From: Brachycybe producta
Lineage: Eukaryota; Arthropoda; Diplopoda; Playtdesmida; Andrognathidae
NCBI GenBank assembly: GCA_036925085.1
Contig: JAUPFP010000001.1
Coordinates: 17,627,342-17,691,341 of the forward strand
Direction: 5' to 3'
DNA: 64,000 bases
Of the stretch, positions 9,518-21,159 are shown piece after piece (position 1 is the first letter of the stretch; each line of letters begins with the position of its first letter). The position numbers were made by a program, and so were the translations under genes. The notes under the pieces are model-generated. The model was not told the origin of the DNA and did not search any database. It was given only the letters and a program-made list of their open reading frames with translations.

Positions 9518-12384
9518 TTAGTAAAGCTGCCACTTTCCTAATATTGCGTCTTTGATGGCATCAACATATTGCGATGGAACCCAATAGATCCAATACTGAG
9601 ACGCTTCTGTGGGACCCAACTGTATTCCCTGGAAATAGAAAGTAAGAGGTTTCATTATTAAATTTGTTTCATTAGTACTCTTATTCTTTCGATACCATTA
9701 TGTGATATTCTTCGTGTCCTTCGATAGGTTCGCTAGTCACGTTTTTTATGGAATTCATTGGGATTTTGTCCGTTCGTTCTGAAATTTTTCATGTCGGAAA
9801 AAAGTTTGAGAGCGTAACTGCGTGCGGAGAAGAAAAAAAAGGAGAGGCATTGTATTTTTACCTTTGGTGCCGATCCATAATTGATCTACTTCTAACTTGA
9901 ACGTGAGCCGTACTTTACCACCGCCTTTATTTAACATGCCCGAAAGTGGGACGGCAGGTAAACTGTCCTGCAAAGGCAAGAATTGAAAAAGCACATCAAT
10001 TTTTCCGATCCGGGTTTACGATTTTATAGTTTAGGAACATCGTTAACATCTAAATGAAAGAATGTTTTTGAATTTGAAAACTCAAAAGTTATAAACCCAA
10101 TAACAATTGCTATGTGTTATGGTGCTGTTGAAATAATGCCCATAACGGAACTTCATTTTAATGCATCCGGAAAAAGTACAGATATTTTAGCTTCAATACT
10201 TAACATATTTTTTTTAATTAAGAGGCTTTCGGTATACATACGCTCCTATACAGATGTGCTGTGGACGTCAATGGGGCAATATAAGGGCCGGTATGGAGGC
10301 GCTGACATTGTTAAAATTATCGTTTGCGATAAAAATGTTTTTAAAAATATTTCTAACAATTTATAAAATATAAAAGGTATGTCAGGAATAAGAAAATAAC
10401 ATTAGCTTACCTTTATAACTTGTTGAAATTCCTGTAAAACGATCATAAGAGGCAAAAATAGACGAACCATGTACACGACTTGGGGAGACCCAACGAGAAA
10501 ATAGATCTGCCAGAGGAGAGCAGTTGTAGGGGCTACTGAGTTGGGTATTTACTCCTCTTGTGTTCGTTTCATCGGAATACAACAGATTATCAAAGTAAGT
10601 TAATTTTGTTTTCTTATTAATGACATATCGTTTATATTTTAATTAAGACATCAATTATATTTCTAAAAACTTTTTCGCAAACGGCAATAGTTAATGATGT
10701 CAGCACCCCTATATCGCCCTTACAGCGCCAATATATCGCTCCATTGACGCCCGTGGCGGTTCTAAAGTTTCTTAATACATTTTTTCCATTTTTTTTACTC
10801 ATATAAGCACTACCAGCCGACACCCCTATGGCCGAGTGGATATAACCTCCGCCTTTGGTGATGGGTTCACAGTACTCCCGAGTTCGAATCCCGGTCAAGG
10901 CGTGGTTGTCTTTCATAATTTCTCTGTCCAGGATTTTGATGTGTTGTCACCTCACATACAGGCAGTTCTGCCCAGCACTAAAATTTCGGAAAACGAAATT
11001 TTAGAACTGGGCAGAACTGCCTTTATGTGAGGTGACGACACATCGAAATCCGAGTAGAGAAGTATACTTCGTTTTTTTTTATTGCCTGTGTCTGTTGTTT
11101 GTTAGCGTATCTATCTGATGAAGTCCATTTATATGAAGTTAATTGATTTTTAATTATATTAATGACTTATTTAAAAGTTTAAAAATTGTCTTTGGCAATC
11201 GTTGGGTATGTCTTGATAATATTTTGAAAAGAAATTTTGGAGGTAATGGTCTCTTTTAACAGTGGTCACCCCTACCCAAATATAATTCCCTGCACCGGTT
11301 TATTTCAAGTCAGTTAGGAGAGCCATTTATCGTTTGTTTAAAAATATTTATACTAAAAAATGTTCTCTTTGCAAGAAAACTGCTCCCAACAAAGCCCTGA
11401 AGGCATGTTCGTTACACTCTCCGAAAACTCGTATATTTGCAGGGGTGGATTGTTACGCACTTTACCTCTGATGCAGGCACCCTTTTAGAACTTCCTGTAT
11501 TAATTTACTACACTAAGAACACTTTTCTCCTCTGTAATCTTTGAACCCTCGTAATGTTTTTTTTAAGGGGATTAACTCTTTCAACTAGAAGAACCCCACT
11601 TCTAAAAAGCTCAAAAGAACAGTTCCGAAAAACGCGGTGCTTCCACCTAGAGACTCAAATCGAGACAAAGTTTTACTTTCTCATTTTTGATTCCAATCAT
11701 TACGTCGTCCGGTAACCCTTTATCCAATATCTTTTTATGCATCTGTTTAACAAAAAAAAATTATGAGTCTGTTTCAGTTGATGATTTTTTTCCGTTAGAC
11801 CTAACCTTCTGTTTACACAACGGCTCCTTCGTAGACCCTGAAACCACGAAACGGAAAACATCGTTAGAAAAAGATCCAACATTCGAAGCGACAAAAAAGT
11901 AGGAAAAACATCCACCTGCAGCTCCATCTTTGTCCGATTCCTTCTCGTCCTGCGTACTTGGAGTATTGACTGCGAGAACATCGTTCAGAGTCGATCCGAC
12001 GACCATCAGTTTCGTTCCGCTCACGATTCCGAGTTCTCTCAACGTCTTGTCTTCTTTGGCCAGTCCTTTGAACATCACTTTTTGCATTGCAGGTGGAACT
12101 CCCGTTAATACTTGAATGTGTTGTTTGAGTGTGGCCACGGTGTCGTCCAACGGAAACGAAACGTCGTATTTCTGTTTGTTGTAGATCACTTTGAAATCCA
12201 CCAACTCTTTCGCTTTCGTCGCCTCCGTAATCTCGGTCGTTTCATTGGACGATTCGGTCGACGTTGCGGTCGTCGTTTTAATCGAAGTGTTGGTCGTTTC
12301 GGTCAAAGTCTCGGTCGCATTGTTCGTCGTCGAACCGTCTTTGATTTGACAATTCTGAAGTTTTACATCACTTTCGTTATCCAT
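9518..12384 (-). CDS. UBFD1: UBFD1, ubiquitin-like domain protein
   Basis: Six exons on the minus strand: 12384-11916, 11837-11806, 11742-11677, 9967-9862, 9778-9696 and 9628-9518. All boundaries are GT/AG and phases agree, giving 288 residues (the human protein is 309). Exon 1 has an acidic, Thr-rich N-terminus followed by a ubiquitin-like fold (FKVIYNKQKYDVSF to KLMVVGSTLNDVLAV). Next come CKQK, MHKKILDKGLPDDVM, the core PLSGML...GGKVRLTFKLE...DQLWIGTK, and LGPTEAS with QYVDAIKD near the end. These match UBFD1, a protein linked to polyubiquitin binding and NF-kB signalling. The start is set at MDNESD because an acceptor (tttcag, 12399) lies just upstream, implying a non-coding first exon. 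Two introns are only 67 and 78 bp; the 1.7-kb intron holds a MITE and a SINE. Confidence 0.9.
10222..10771. mobile_element. PAL3 palindromic MITE, copy 1
   Basis: A foldback element in the long UBFD1 intron, flanked by TTAA on both sides (10218-10221, 10772-10775). Arms share 'gacgtcaatggggc', 'ggcgctgacatt' and 'tttctaacaatttataaaatata'. A second copy is at 56491-57104 in a sphingosine kinase intron, also between TTAA sites. It has no coding capacity. Confidence 0.85.
10826..11055 (+). mobile_element. tRNA-headed SINE with hairpin tail
   Basis: The head has a good Pol III A box (ggccgagtggatataacc, about 10830) and B box (gagttcgaatcccg, about 10880). These are spaced as in a Ser/Leu-type tRNA, but no acceptor stem pairs, so it is not a working tRNA gene. 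The tail (10931-11051) is a near-perfect hairpin with arms of about 58 bp. It lies in a UBFD1 intron, antisense to the gene. Confidence 0.7.
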
Positions 12385-12439
12385 CGATGTCGAATTCACT
12401 GAAATCAAGAAAAAAAAGGTAAATTGTGTTTAAAAAAAA

Positions 12440-13168
12440 GAGCTCATCAATGGGGTACTAAAAGGCGAGCAAGAGCAAACATTTACACCTGTTCCCTTGA
12501 AATGCTCACCATCTGTATCCATACCAGAGCGAATATGCTCTAGTTCGCAGTTGATCCATCGTTTACAGCAAACACTCTAATCCGCACAAGCATTTCAACA
12601 CAATAATCACCGCGTCTACACATTTAGTGTGGACGCGGTGATTGTTGTGTTGTTCGAATGCTTGTGCGCCAAGCCAAGTTGAGCCCCACGCCAAGCACAA
12701 ACGAGTCTTTTCTTCGATGCCATACTGCCATCTACCCGATCATTTTGAACATGACCAGCGAATGTTTGCTCGCTCGCTAACCAGTACGCACCAGACAATT
12801 AGAGTGAGAATACGCGTTTGCTCTTTTTCGTTTTTTTGGGTATTCACCAGAAAAAAATCAAGCAAGACATGTTCACTAAAGTATATAATCGTCTAGTGAG
12901 TCCCGGTTAGCGAGCGAGCAAACAGTCGCCACCTGTGTTCAAAAAAGATTGTGTAGATGACCTTACATAAAAAAAACATGTTCTTGTTTAAACAAATAAG
13001 ACGGTGATTATTGTGTGTAAATTCGATCAGCCATGTAAACGATGGATCAACGGCAAACAAGAACCTATTTGCTCCGGTATGGACACAAGGTGAGCAAACA
13101 TCAACGAGCACGAGCAAATGTTCGCGCTTGCTTGCTCTTTTGGTGAATTCCCAAGGTAGCTCAATCAC
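12440..13168. mobile_element. Foldback MITE with inner palindrome
   Basis: The arms share 'gcaagagcaaacat', 'gttgatccatcgttta' and 'caataatcaccg', arranged inverted about a centre near 12800. A second palindrome at 12596-12656 ('caataatcaccgcgtc' and its inverse) is nested in the left arm. It lies just upstream of the UBFD1 coding start. No ORF is supported. Confidence 0.65.
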
Positions 13169-13172
13169 TTAA

Positions 13173-13690
13173 GAGGCTACATCACAAAATTACTTCGAAA
13201 AATCTCCGCAAAAAGCGCTAGCATCGTTTTTCTATTGAGCCCATAGACCCAATGTTAAAGAAACAGCGGCAATATGTTTATTTTTCATATTTAAAGTTGT
13301 CCAATATTAAGTTTTCAAAGTGCAATGTGCACCTTAAATATATGCTGAACGAATGATAGAATGACAAAAAAATTGTTAAATGCGGTTCTATTTTTAAAAA
13401 ATATTTCAAAATCGCGAATTTCTGACTCTTATGTTAAACTCCATTAAATACGCGCCTGTAAAGCATAGAACATCAATTAAAATGCTCATAAAATACCTAA
13501 AAATAATTTTAAGAAACTAAATTAAACCACAGTGAAGCCAACTGATTGGCGCACGTGCTGATTTTTTTTCTCTGGTTTTTTAAAGTTATTTTTATGAGCA
13601 TTTTAATGGATGTTTTTTTCTTATTTGGGCGTACTCAATGGAGTTTAACATAAAAGTTAGAAATTCGCAATTTTGAAATAGTTTTTGACT
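13173..13690. mobile_element. PAL1 palindromic MITE, copy 3 (truncated)
   Basis: The left tip is intact after TTAA (13169-13172). The left arm and centre are present, then the right arm stops at about 13688 inside the 'gaaatagttttt' block and unrelated sequence follows. Confidence 0.85.
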
Positions 13691-13739
13691 TGAATTTGGC
13701 CCTGGCTTTGAATATATTTTGCAAACGTTGCTTTTTAAT

Positions 13740-14290
13740 TAACATACTTTTCAGATGAATGAATTTAAAAAAAAAAAAACTTTTATCTTTGCACACACAC
13801 ACACACTTTTATAAAATTCCAAACAACTTTCATCCTTAGAATTTACTCTAATTGAAATTTTTGCTTTTACTGTATCCACATTCAATTACAATTACAATCA
13901 GTACTCTGCTAGCAGCCAATTAGGCCTATGGCAGAGGGACATAAAAGTCCACATGCTGCATTAAGCATTGTCAAGCACATATATAAAAAACAAAATGAAT
14001 ATACAATTGTCATTCCCACAAAACAAAATTATCCCCATCCACCCCTTCCTCAGGAATAGAGTTCCATTGTCTTATAACTCTAGGGGGGAAAAAAGACCAA
14101 TAATATGAATCTGTCCTAGCAAAAATCTCCCTAATTTTTCTAGAGTGGACTTTCATGCGGGACTTCTCTTCAGTCCAAATATTGTTCATGAGACTTAAAG
14201 ATTCGTTGCACAAGATGGCACCCAGTGGATCTCACATTTAACTATATGAGTTTGGTGTCAAGATGATGCGCCACACAAGTATCAACAGTT
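13740..14290 (-). mobile_element. LINE 3' end, same family as 835-4131
   Basis: The minus strand carries the last codons of the CR1-type ORF2 (IFARTDSYYWSF, RVIRQWNSI, NFVLWE, within 14010-14213) and its 3' UTR with the 'ccctctgccataggcct' signature near 13915-13940. It is heavily 5'-truncated, as usual for LINEs. An (AC)n run lies at about 13793-13805. Confidence 0.8.
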
Positions 14291-15805
14291 GGCCATACTC
14301 TAGTCTTAAACTAAAAGTTTAAATGTGACGGACAGTTTTTGAAATGAATTAATAGACACTAGATGACAGCACACATTTTTTAACTTTTGGCCAATTATGG
14401 GGACATTTTCGAAACCGGTACAAATGCGATATTTTAGGCATTATTTTAGGACACCGGGACAAGCATCCTGAAAACGGTATTGTCCTCCCGGTCAAACCGG
14501 TATGTATGGCCACCTTAGTTAAAGTTGAACTTCCAAGTGTCAAGTGTCCTTCTTGAATTTAGGCCTAAAAAGCTTAAGTGAAAATTCGAATCTTTGTCTG
14601 AACTTTTAAAACTTAAACCCACACAGATAAATACTGCTTTATACAATACCCAATTGGAACAGTTTTTTTTCTGTGTTGAAGCCCTGTTCAGAGGGTTAAA
14701 GTTGAACTTCCAAATGTCAAGTTATCCTTCTTGAATTTATGCCTAAAAAGTTTATGTCTGAACTTTTTTTTTGCAAAATTCATTGCGTAAATTGATCTTG
14801 AAATTCGGCTCATTTTTGCCTTTTTCTTGTAGTCTCTTACGTCTGCGAACGTAACCTTACCTTGCGTAACTAACGGATACGTACGAACACATCTGCCAAC
14901 GTGCAGAAAACACTTGCATTTGATTTAACATTGAATCAGCAACGTCACGCAGGGTCTTAAGGAGTTTAACGAAGCTGTAACATCCTTCACAAACCTACAG
15001 ACGCATACGCTGTAACCCTCCCTAATGACGACAGTCAGCTGTCTATACGTTACGTAAAGACGCAAACGTAAGCAAGAAACGTCACAATGATAAAAAAAGA
15101 GGTTAAAACAAATACGTAAGACGTTACTTACGGAACGCAACCAAATATATTTCAGAAAAAAAAATATGTCGTAAATTGGTAAGAAAGTGAATTTGTTTCG
15201 CTACTTTATGAGCGAATCGCTTTAAGAAGTTCGAAAAACCGTCTTCTATTTACCATTCTCATCGTCTCCCGGATGGTCCGCCATATTGCATATGTACGTA
15301 AGTTAGGACCGCACACAATAAATGCAAATTTAAAGTTCACTTAAAACGATAATAAATTTAAGAGATTGTTATTTAATAAAACGACATGTGATTTTTAAAG
15401 TTCATTGACCATAAAATATAATATTTTGTTATGAAACATTATGAAGCATTTGTCTTGTCACGTGACATAAAACCGTCTCTTTCTGCGGACTGTGCCTGTG
15501 CCGGTTTGTTTTTATAAATTTGATCGTTTTTTTGAACTTATGTTTTCGCAACTTTCAAGTTTGAACCCGTGTTTCCCCTCTTAGATTCCCGATTCTCGAC
15601 GTTTTATCATTACCACGGTATAAAGGTAATTAGTGCGTTATGTGTAGTATTTTAATGTGTTTTCAGTTTCAGAAGTTGTTTTTTTTTTTTTGTGAATTTT
15701 GTTTACTAAACGTGGTTTACTACGTTGATATGATTAGGGGGGTCCTCATTTTCCTTTTCTTGAAAAATTCTGGTTTAAACCAGTGAGTTGTGCTAAATAA
15801 ATAAA
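14291..15805. other. Intergenic, no gene recognised
   Basis: No convincing exon. The block 'aagttgaacttccaagtgtcaag' occurs twice (about 14522 and 14700), a degenerate direct repeat. The stretch 14830-15130 is enriched in ACGTAA/TTACGT words and may be a decayed MITE. Nothing else stands out. Confidence 0.35.
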
Positions 15806-15809
15806 ACCT

Positions 15810-16030
15810 GGGTTTAGTTAAATTAAGTTTGTTGCTAGGGGTCTGGGAGGCGCAATCCCCATTTTTTTAAAGAATTATTTCATCAAATGTATCCATTGTT
15901 TCGACCGTTTTTCCAGTTGATCAAAGTACGGAATAGTCGGAACAATGGACTAATTTCATGAAATAATCTTTAACAAAAAAAATTGGGGGTCTGCACCTCG
16001 AGACCCTCTGCAACTAGCTTAATTCAACTA
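15810..16030. mobile_element. Small foldback element, copy A
   Basis: The inverted arms share 'gaattatttcat', 'ccattgtt-cgacc' and 'aagt-tgttgc'. A related copy is at 19830-20066, where it is cut by a PAL1 insertion. Confidence 0.6.
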
Positions 16031-16154
16031 AACCTAACCTTCTGACAGTTCTTACTATTTTCCGACTGTTTTCTACCGTTGTACCGACTGTTTTTTCTGC
16101 CGTTAATCAAAATAGCACCTCCCTTGTAAACTTTGTTTGCAAACTGTTTACAAC

Positions 16155-17064
16155 AGGGTAGCAGTGATTTAAAACACATTGATTTAAATCAAATGATTTT
16201 TTTTTAAATAAATCACGTGATTTTTTTAAAAAAATATATTCACATTTATTTCAACATTTAAATTATACAATAAAAATAAAACAGTTTCTGGCATTTTTCT
16301 CTATGTTTAGAAAATAAAGTCCGGTGATAGTCCTTCCATCAATGCATTATTTTTTTCGGAAGATATACTTGAGGAAGTATTCCCAATTGACTGATTGATT
16401 AAAGAGATGCATACATATACATGTAAATAGTAATAGTAATCTATTTAAGAGCCACAGAGGTAAACTGTGTTAAGTCACCAAACTTAAATTTTACAGTGGA
16501 GTCATTTGAAAGTTTTTCTCTTCATTGCTGGACTAGGACTTAACATGGTAAACCATCATCTAGCAACCAATGTGTAAAACTGTGGACTTAACACTGTTCA
16601 CCAATGTATTAAAAACACGATTTTTACATCTTATGAAGATGTAAGTAAAATCGTGTTTTTTTTAAAAAAAAAAGTGACTTAACCCAGTTTACCTCTTGAG
16701 GCACTGATTTGCTTTGGGAACTGAAAAGGCTTGCAATGCGCGCAAAGCTTGTGTTTATATGTTCAGAATGTTAAATTAAAGTGCTTGAAACTTATTAGTT
16801 TCAAATTTGAATGTTTCTTAACATTTTTTCTTATTTTGCAATTATTTTACTAACAACTTAACAATGTTATTGTTACGCATTTTTGCAAACATCGTCATAA
16901 AAAAATTGATATTTTATATAAATGGAAAAAAAAAAATCAAAAAATCTGATTTAAATAAAAAAAAATAAAAAAATCTGATTTAAATAAAAAAAATCTAATT
17001 TAAATAAAAAAAATCGATTTATTTGATTTTTTTTTTAAAAAAATTAAAAAAATCAGCGACCCTG
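16155..17064. mobile_element. hAT-like MITE, CAGGGT tips
   Basis: Ends are CAGGGTAGCAGTGATTT on the left and AAAAATCAGCGACCCTG on the right, with AAATCGATTT/GATTTAAAT-rich subterminal runs. A second copy begins at 63791 and runs off the window. CAGGG tips are typical of hAT elements. A clear target duplication is not seen. A hairpin of 'aaaacacgatttt-acatctt' type lies at about 16612-16660 inside it. Confidence 0.65.
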
Positions 17065-17545
17065 CACAAACGTATGCAATTGTTATAGCAATGGCATGCA
17101 AGAGAAGAAGAGAACATAAAAAAAAGACAGTGGCGGTTGAGAAAGTTTTTAGAGCAATTAATATTTGATGGCGATTTTTTTTAATAATTTGTAGAACTCA
17201 TCGATGCCCCACAAAGTTGACATAGAAAAGAAGCAACTAAATGAGCTGAGTTTTCTCTGTAGACCACATACTAACCAATAGCCACCTAACTGAACAGTGT
17301 AGAACTCGAACACACTCTAAACTAGACCAGTGAATCACCACTCTCTTGTTTCCAAAAACGTCCAGATATATACATTGTTTCTGAAACTTTTGTTTGTTGT
17401 TCTCCATTCAGAATGGGAAACAGAAAACAGCAAATTTTATATGCGAACTGTCTGCAAACAGTTTAAAACTTTGTTTGCAAACAAAGTTTCCAAGTCTAGA
17501 CTTGCCTTGAGATTGAAGAAATCCATTCGAAATGAATAAAAAGTA
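17065..17545. other. Intergenic, no gene recognised
   Basis: No supported feature apart from a short palindrome at about 17460-17490 (actttgtttgcaaacaaagt). Confidence 0.35.
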
Positions 17546-18290
17546 CAGGTGAGACGAATCCTAAATTATCTCGAATCCGAATCCTAAAAGGTTCTCGACT
17601 CTCTCGAATCCTTCATATTATAATCCTATATTATTCATTAAGATAATATTAAATATTACATTATTAATAATAAAAAACAAGTATGGCTCTCAGGGTCGCC
17701 ACAATGTGATCCATTGGTGATCCGTGTCGACCACCAAAATTGCAACAATCGCCAGGGGTTTTTTTTTTGTTAGTGAATGCCAAAGTTTTAACTGTTTTTT
17801 TTTTTAGGTTACGATTCGAAAGACGAAAAAAGCGCAAAGATTCGAGTTTTCGAATCTAGAATATTTTTCAAGATTTGAGGATTTCGAATGGCCCATCCCT
17901 AATAACAACAATTAGGGATGGGACATTCGAAAACTCGAATCTTTGTCCTTTTTTCGTATTTCAAATGTTTCTAATTCTAACCCCAAAAAAAATTGTTAAA
18001 AACTTTGGTAAAATTAATTTTAACTCCATTGACGTCCAATAGATGCGTTCACTAACAAAAAATACCGATTGTTGCAATTTCGGTGTTACCCGGATCACGT
18101 TGTGGCGACCCTAAGTGAAGCCACGCTTGTTTTTTATTATTAATAATTTATTATTTAATATAATTTCATTTATTTGTATCTCTTCTTAATGAATATTATA
18201 CTATTCTTATATGAAGGATTCGAAAGATTCCAGATTCGTTGGATTCGTATTCGAGAAAATTTACGATTCGTCCCACCTCTAACAACAATA
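17546..18290. mobile_element. Large foldback, CGAATCC-rich
   Basis: Two arms of about 370 bp meet near 17915. The outer ends carry 'gagacgaatcctaaatt' and its inverse 'aatttacgattcgtccc'. Further in are 'cttcatat-taat', 'gtcgccacaa' and 'caacaatcg' blocks, and at the centre 'attcgaaaactcgaatc'. A diverged relative is at about 51660-52375. Confidence 0.75.
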
Positions 18291-18495
18291 CAAATTTTTA
18301 GGTTTTAACAGAGTTTGACCGTATCCGAGTAGTTTTTGGTCCACATTAGCTCGGTACTGCGTATGTAAGTAGACCTGCTACAATTCAACGTGATTTTTGC
18401 TTTTTTTTTTTAAAGAAAATTTTTGTTTTAGGTTTTCATCGAAACTTTTTAAAAAGACAACCTGAAGCGTAGTTTAATTAGAAAAAAATTGCAAA

Positions 18496-19425
18496 ATGTA
18501 CTCTTCTAAAGCAGACACAAACGCCAGTTTTTGTTACACAAGCGAGGATGAGTTTGATCAATACTTGGAAAAAATTCGATTGAGTTGCCGAAGTGCGAAG
18601 AAAACGAAGAGTGTTCCTCTGTCGAAAGGGCACGAAAAAGAAATATCTCAGAGTTGTAAGATACTGAAGCAAAGAAATTCGCCGGATAACGTGTTTTCTC
18701 GTCCGGCGCTTACCGATTTCAAGCGAAAGACAACGCCATCTTTTTCGTTACGAAGTGAATGTGATTCTCCTCGTATCAGATGGCAAGATCTTTTTAGGTC
18801 TAGTAGTTCAGATTCCTCTGAAGATGAAGATGAGAGAAAGTCCGAGAAAGAGTTGAAGTGCGAAAACGATGAAGAAGTTATGAACAAAAAAGATGTTTGT
18901 TCCGTCTCTCATCGAGAAACGTTCAAACTCTTCGAAGGTTTTCGAGATCGTGACGACGCAAACGACTTTCTCGGTTCTCTTACCTCGGAGTCTTCGTCTG
19001 TCGACGACGCGAAACGTCATCCTCGTGCCATCGGGCCGGTGCGTTGCTTTAAAATGTACAGGACGAGCCTCGTCGAGGACCTAACATACATCTTCAATAA
19101 GTTCGTATTCGGCAATAAGCTTCCTAGCGATTTAAACATTTCGTGGAACGGTAGAATGACATCAACGGCTGGTTTTTGCAAATGTAAGAAAAATAGCGTA
19201 TCGGGTGTTCGATCGTGTTCCATCGAGCTGTCGCCGAAGCTGCTGACAACGGCCGACAGAGTTCGCGATACGCTGGTTCACGAATTGTGTCACGCGGCCA
19301 CTTGGATCGTGAGCGAGGAACGGGATTCACACGGTCCGTTCTGGAGGGCTTGGGCTAGAGGTGCCAACTTGATGTTTTCTAGTTTGCCAGCGATAACTGT
19401 TTGTCACAAATATAAAAAGATCTAA
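18496..19425 (+). CDS. GCNA: GCNA/SprT-type metalloprotease
   Basis: A 309-residue protein in one exon. The N-terminal half is acidic and Ser-rich (SSSSDSSEDEDE near residue 97), as in GCNA proteins. The C-terminal half is the SprT-like zinc protease: LNISWNGRMTSTAGFC, the catalytic HELCHAATW (HExxH near residue 258) and the third-ligand region DSHGPFWRAWA. GCNA proteins act in germ cells against DNA-protein crosslinks. The protein stops at VCHKYKKI, where family members normally continue into a four-Cys zinc ribbon, which is absent. Lack of introns and of the ribbon suggests a retrocopy, a shortened gene or a missed 3' exon. The start is chosen at the first ATG of the open frame. Confidence 0.85.
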   Translation: MYSSKADTNASFCYTSEDEFDQYLEKIRLSCRSAKKTKSVPLSKGHEKEISQSCKILKQRNSPDNVFSRPALTDFKRKTTPSFSLRSECDSPRIRWQDLFRSSSSDSSEDEDERKSEKELKCENDEEVMNKKDVCSVSHRETFKLFEGFRDRDDANDFLGSLTSESSSVDDAKRHPRAIGPVRCFKMYRTSLVEDLTYIFNKFVFGNKLPSDLNISWNGRMTSTAGFCKCKKNSVSGVRSCSIELSPKLLTTADRVRDTLVHELCHAATWIVSEERDSHGPFWRAWARGANLMFSSLPAITVCHKYKKI

Positions 19426-19580
19426 GTTTAAAAAAAATTACTGTTTTTTTGTTTGTTAGTTTACGTTTGTTTGACCTAAAGCTTGTTCATAGTTGGTTTT
19501 CAGATTCGGAACTTAAAAAAGTGAAAGTTTTCCATTTGTAATTCGTTTCAAGGAAAACTTGAATTTGTATTTTACTAGTA

Positions 19581-20396
19581 AGGCTGGGTCCACATCAAGT
19601 GTTTTGCAGGCAAATTGGCGACAATTCTAAAACATTTCTGCGACGTTTGTGTTTTGTTTTTGTTTTGTCTGCAATTTCACAAACAATTCAAGTCATCTCA
19701 ACATTAAATATGGTTTGTGTTTTGTCGCGGTATTATGCAACATTCTTTCAACTATGTCTGTGTAGTTTGGGACAAGTTAGTATTAAAACAACAACAGAAC
19801 GGGGAGGGGGGGTGCTATTTTGATCAACTGCAGAATGGGTCGGAACAACAGTAGGAACAGTCGGAGGGTTAGGTATAGTTAGAGTAAGCTTGTTGCAGGT
19901 GGGCTGACGGGGGCACAACCCCTTAATTTTTAATGAATTATTTCATAAAATTTGTTCATTGTTCCGACCGTTCCTCGTGTTGATCAAATTACAGAAGTCA
20001 GAACAATGGACTAATTTAATGAAATAATTTTTAATACTGGGGGGGGGGGGGCGACCGCCTGCAACAATCACAAAATTACTTCGAGAAATCTCCGCAAAGA
20101 GCGCTAGCATCGTTTTTCTATTGAGCCCATAGACGCCAATGTTAAAGAAAAAATGTTAACTTTTAAAATACACAGTCGCGGCAATGTTTATTTTTTGTAT
20201 TTAAAGTTGTCCAATATTAAGTTTTAAAAGTGCAATGCGCACCTTAAATATATGCTGATCGAGTGATAGGAATGACAAAAAATTGGTAAGTGTGGTTCTA
20301 TTTTTAAAAACTATTTCAAAATCGTGAATTTCTAACTTACACTGTATGTTAAATTCCGTTGAGTTATAAAACCACAGTGAAGTCAATACATTGGCG

Positions 20397-20428
<32 letters not shown>

Positions 20429-21096
20429 CTGGTTTTTTAAAATTATTTTTATGGACATTTTAATGGATGTTTTTTCTTATTTGGGCGTCTTCAATGGAGA
20501 GTAAGAAATTCGCGATTTTCAAATAGTTTTTAGAAATAGAACCGCGCTTAATTTTTTGTCATTGTATCACTAGATCAACATAATATTTAAGGTGCACGGT
20601 GCATTTTAAAAACTAAGTATTGGACAACTTTAAATATGAAAAATCAACATATTGCCGCCACGACTGTGTATTTTAAAAATTAACATTTTTTCTTTAACAT
20701 CGGGTCTATGGGCTCAATAGAAAAACGATGCTAGCGCTTTTTGTGGAGATTTTTCGAAGTAATTTTGGTGATGTAGCCTCTTAACTAAACCTAACCTTCC
20801 GACTGTTCCTACTATTTTCCTCACCAGTCTGCCGTTCATCAAAGTAGCACCCTCCAAACTGAACAGTGAAATAAAACACTTCAAAGCAACATTAAAGGCA
20901 TATTTTTGTGGACACAGCTATAGAAACAAAAAACAACACCCCAATTTGTTTGTGTTGTCTCACAAATTTGTTGTGGGTTTGTCTTGAGTACAGCTAATAG
21001 TTGTTTCAGTTTTGTTTTGTTTTCAAAATCTGCTTTTCTAGCATTTTTGTCTCTAACTCATGTTGCATTTATGTCAGCTTGATGTAGACCCGGCCT
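19581..21096. mobile_element. MITE family G, copy 1, with nested inserts
   Basis: Tips are AAGGCTGGGTCCACATCAAG on the left and CTTGATGTAGACCCGGCCTT on the right. The interior is rich in 'gttttgtttttgtttt' words. It has been entered by the small foldback at 19830-20066 (continuing about 20784-20860), itself cut by PAL1 copy 4. Flanks 'tttacta' and 'ttactac' suggest a 7-8 bp target duplication. Confidence 0.7.
20067..20780. mobile_element. PAL1 palindromic MITE, copy 4
   Basis: Right tip intact (GATGTAGCCTC, then TTAA at 20781-20784); left tip worn (begins ATCACAAAATTAC). A T run of about 28 lies at the centre near 20400. It is inserted in another foldback element. Confidence 0.85.
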
Positions 21097-21159
21097 TTTA
21101 CTACATGTCACAGAGTGTTTTTTGGTTGTGAGATTCGGAACTTAAAAAATGAACATTTT

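Noticed and set aside
10415-10435. A 21-bp coding exon of UBFD1
   Set aside because: The true exon for this part (MHKKILDKG...) is at 11677-11742 and joins in phase to the next exon without it. The sequence also occurs in the other PAL3 copy, so it is repeat-derived; kept only as a possible exonisation.
10826-10906. A tRNA gene
   Set aside because: The A and B boxes are good, but the ends do not pair as an acceptor stem, and the sequence runs into a long hairpin, so it is read as a SINE head.
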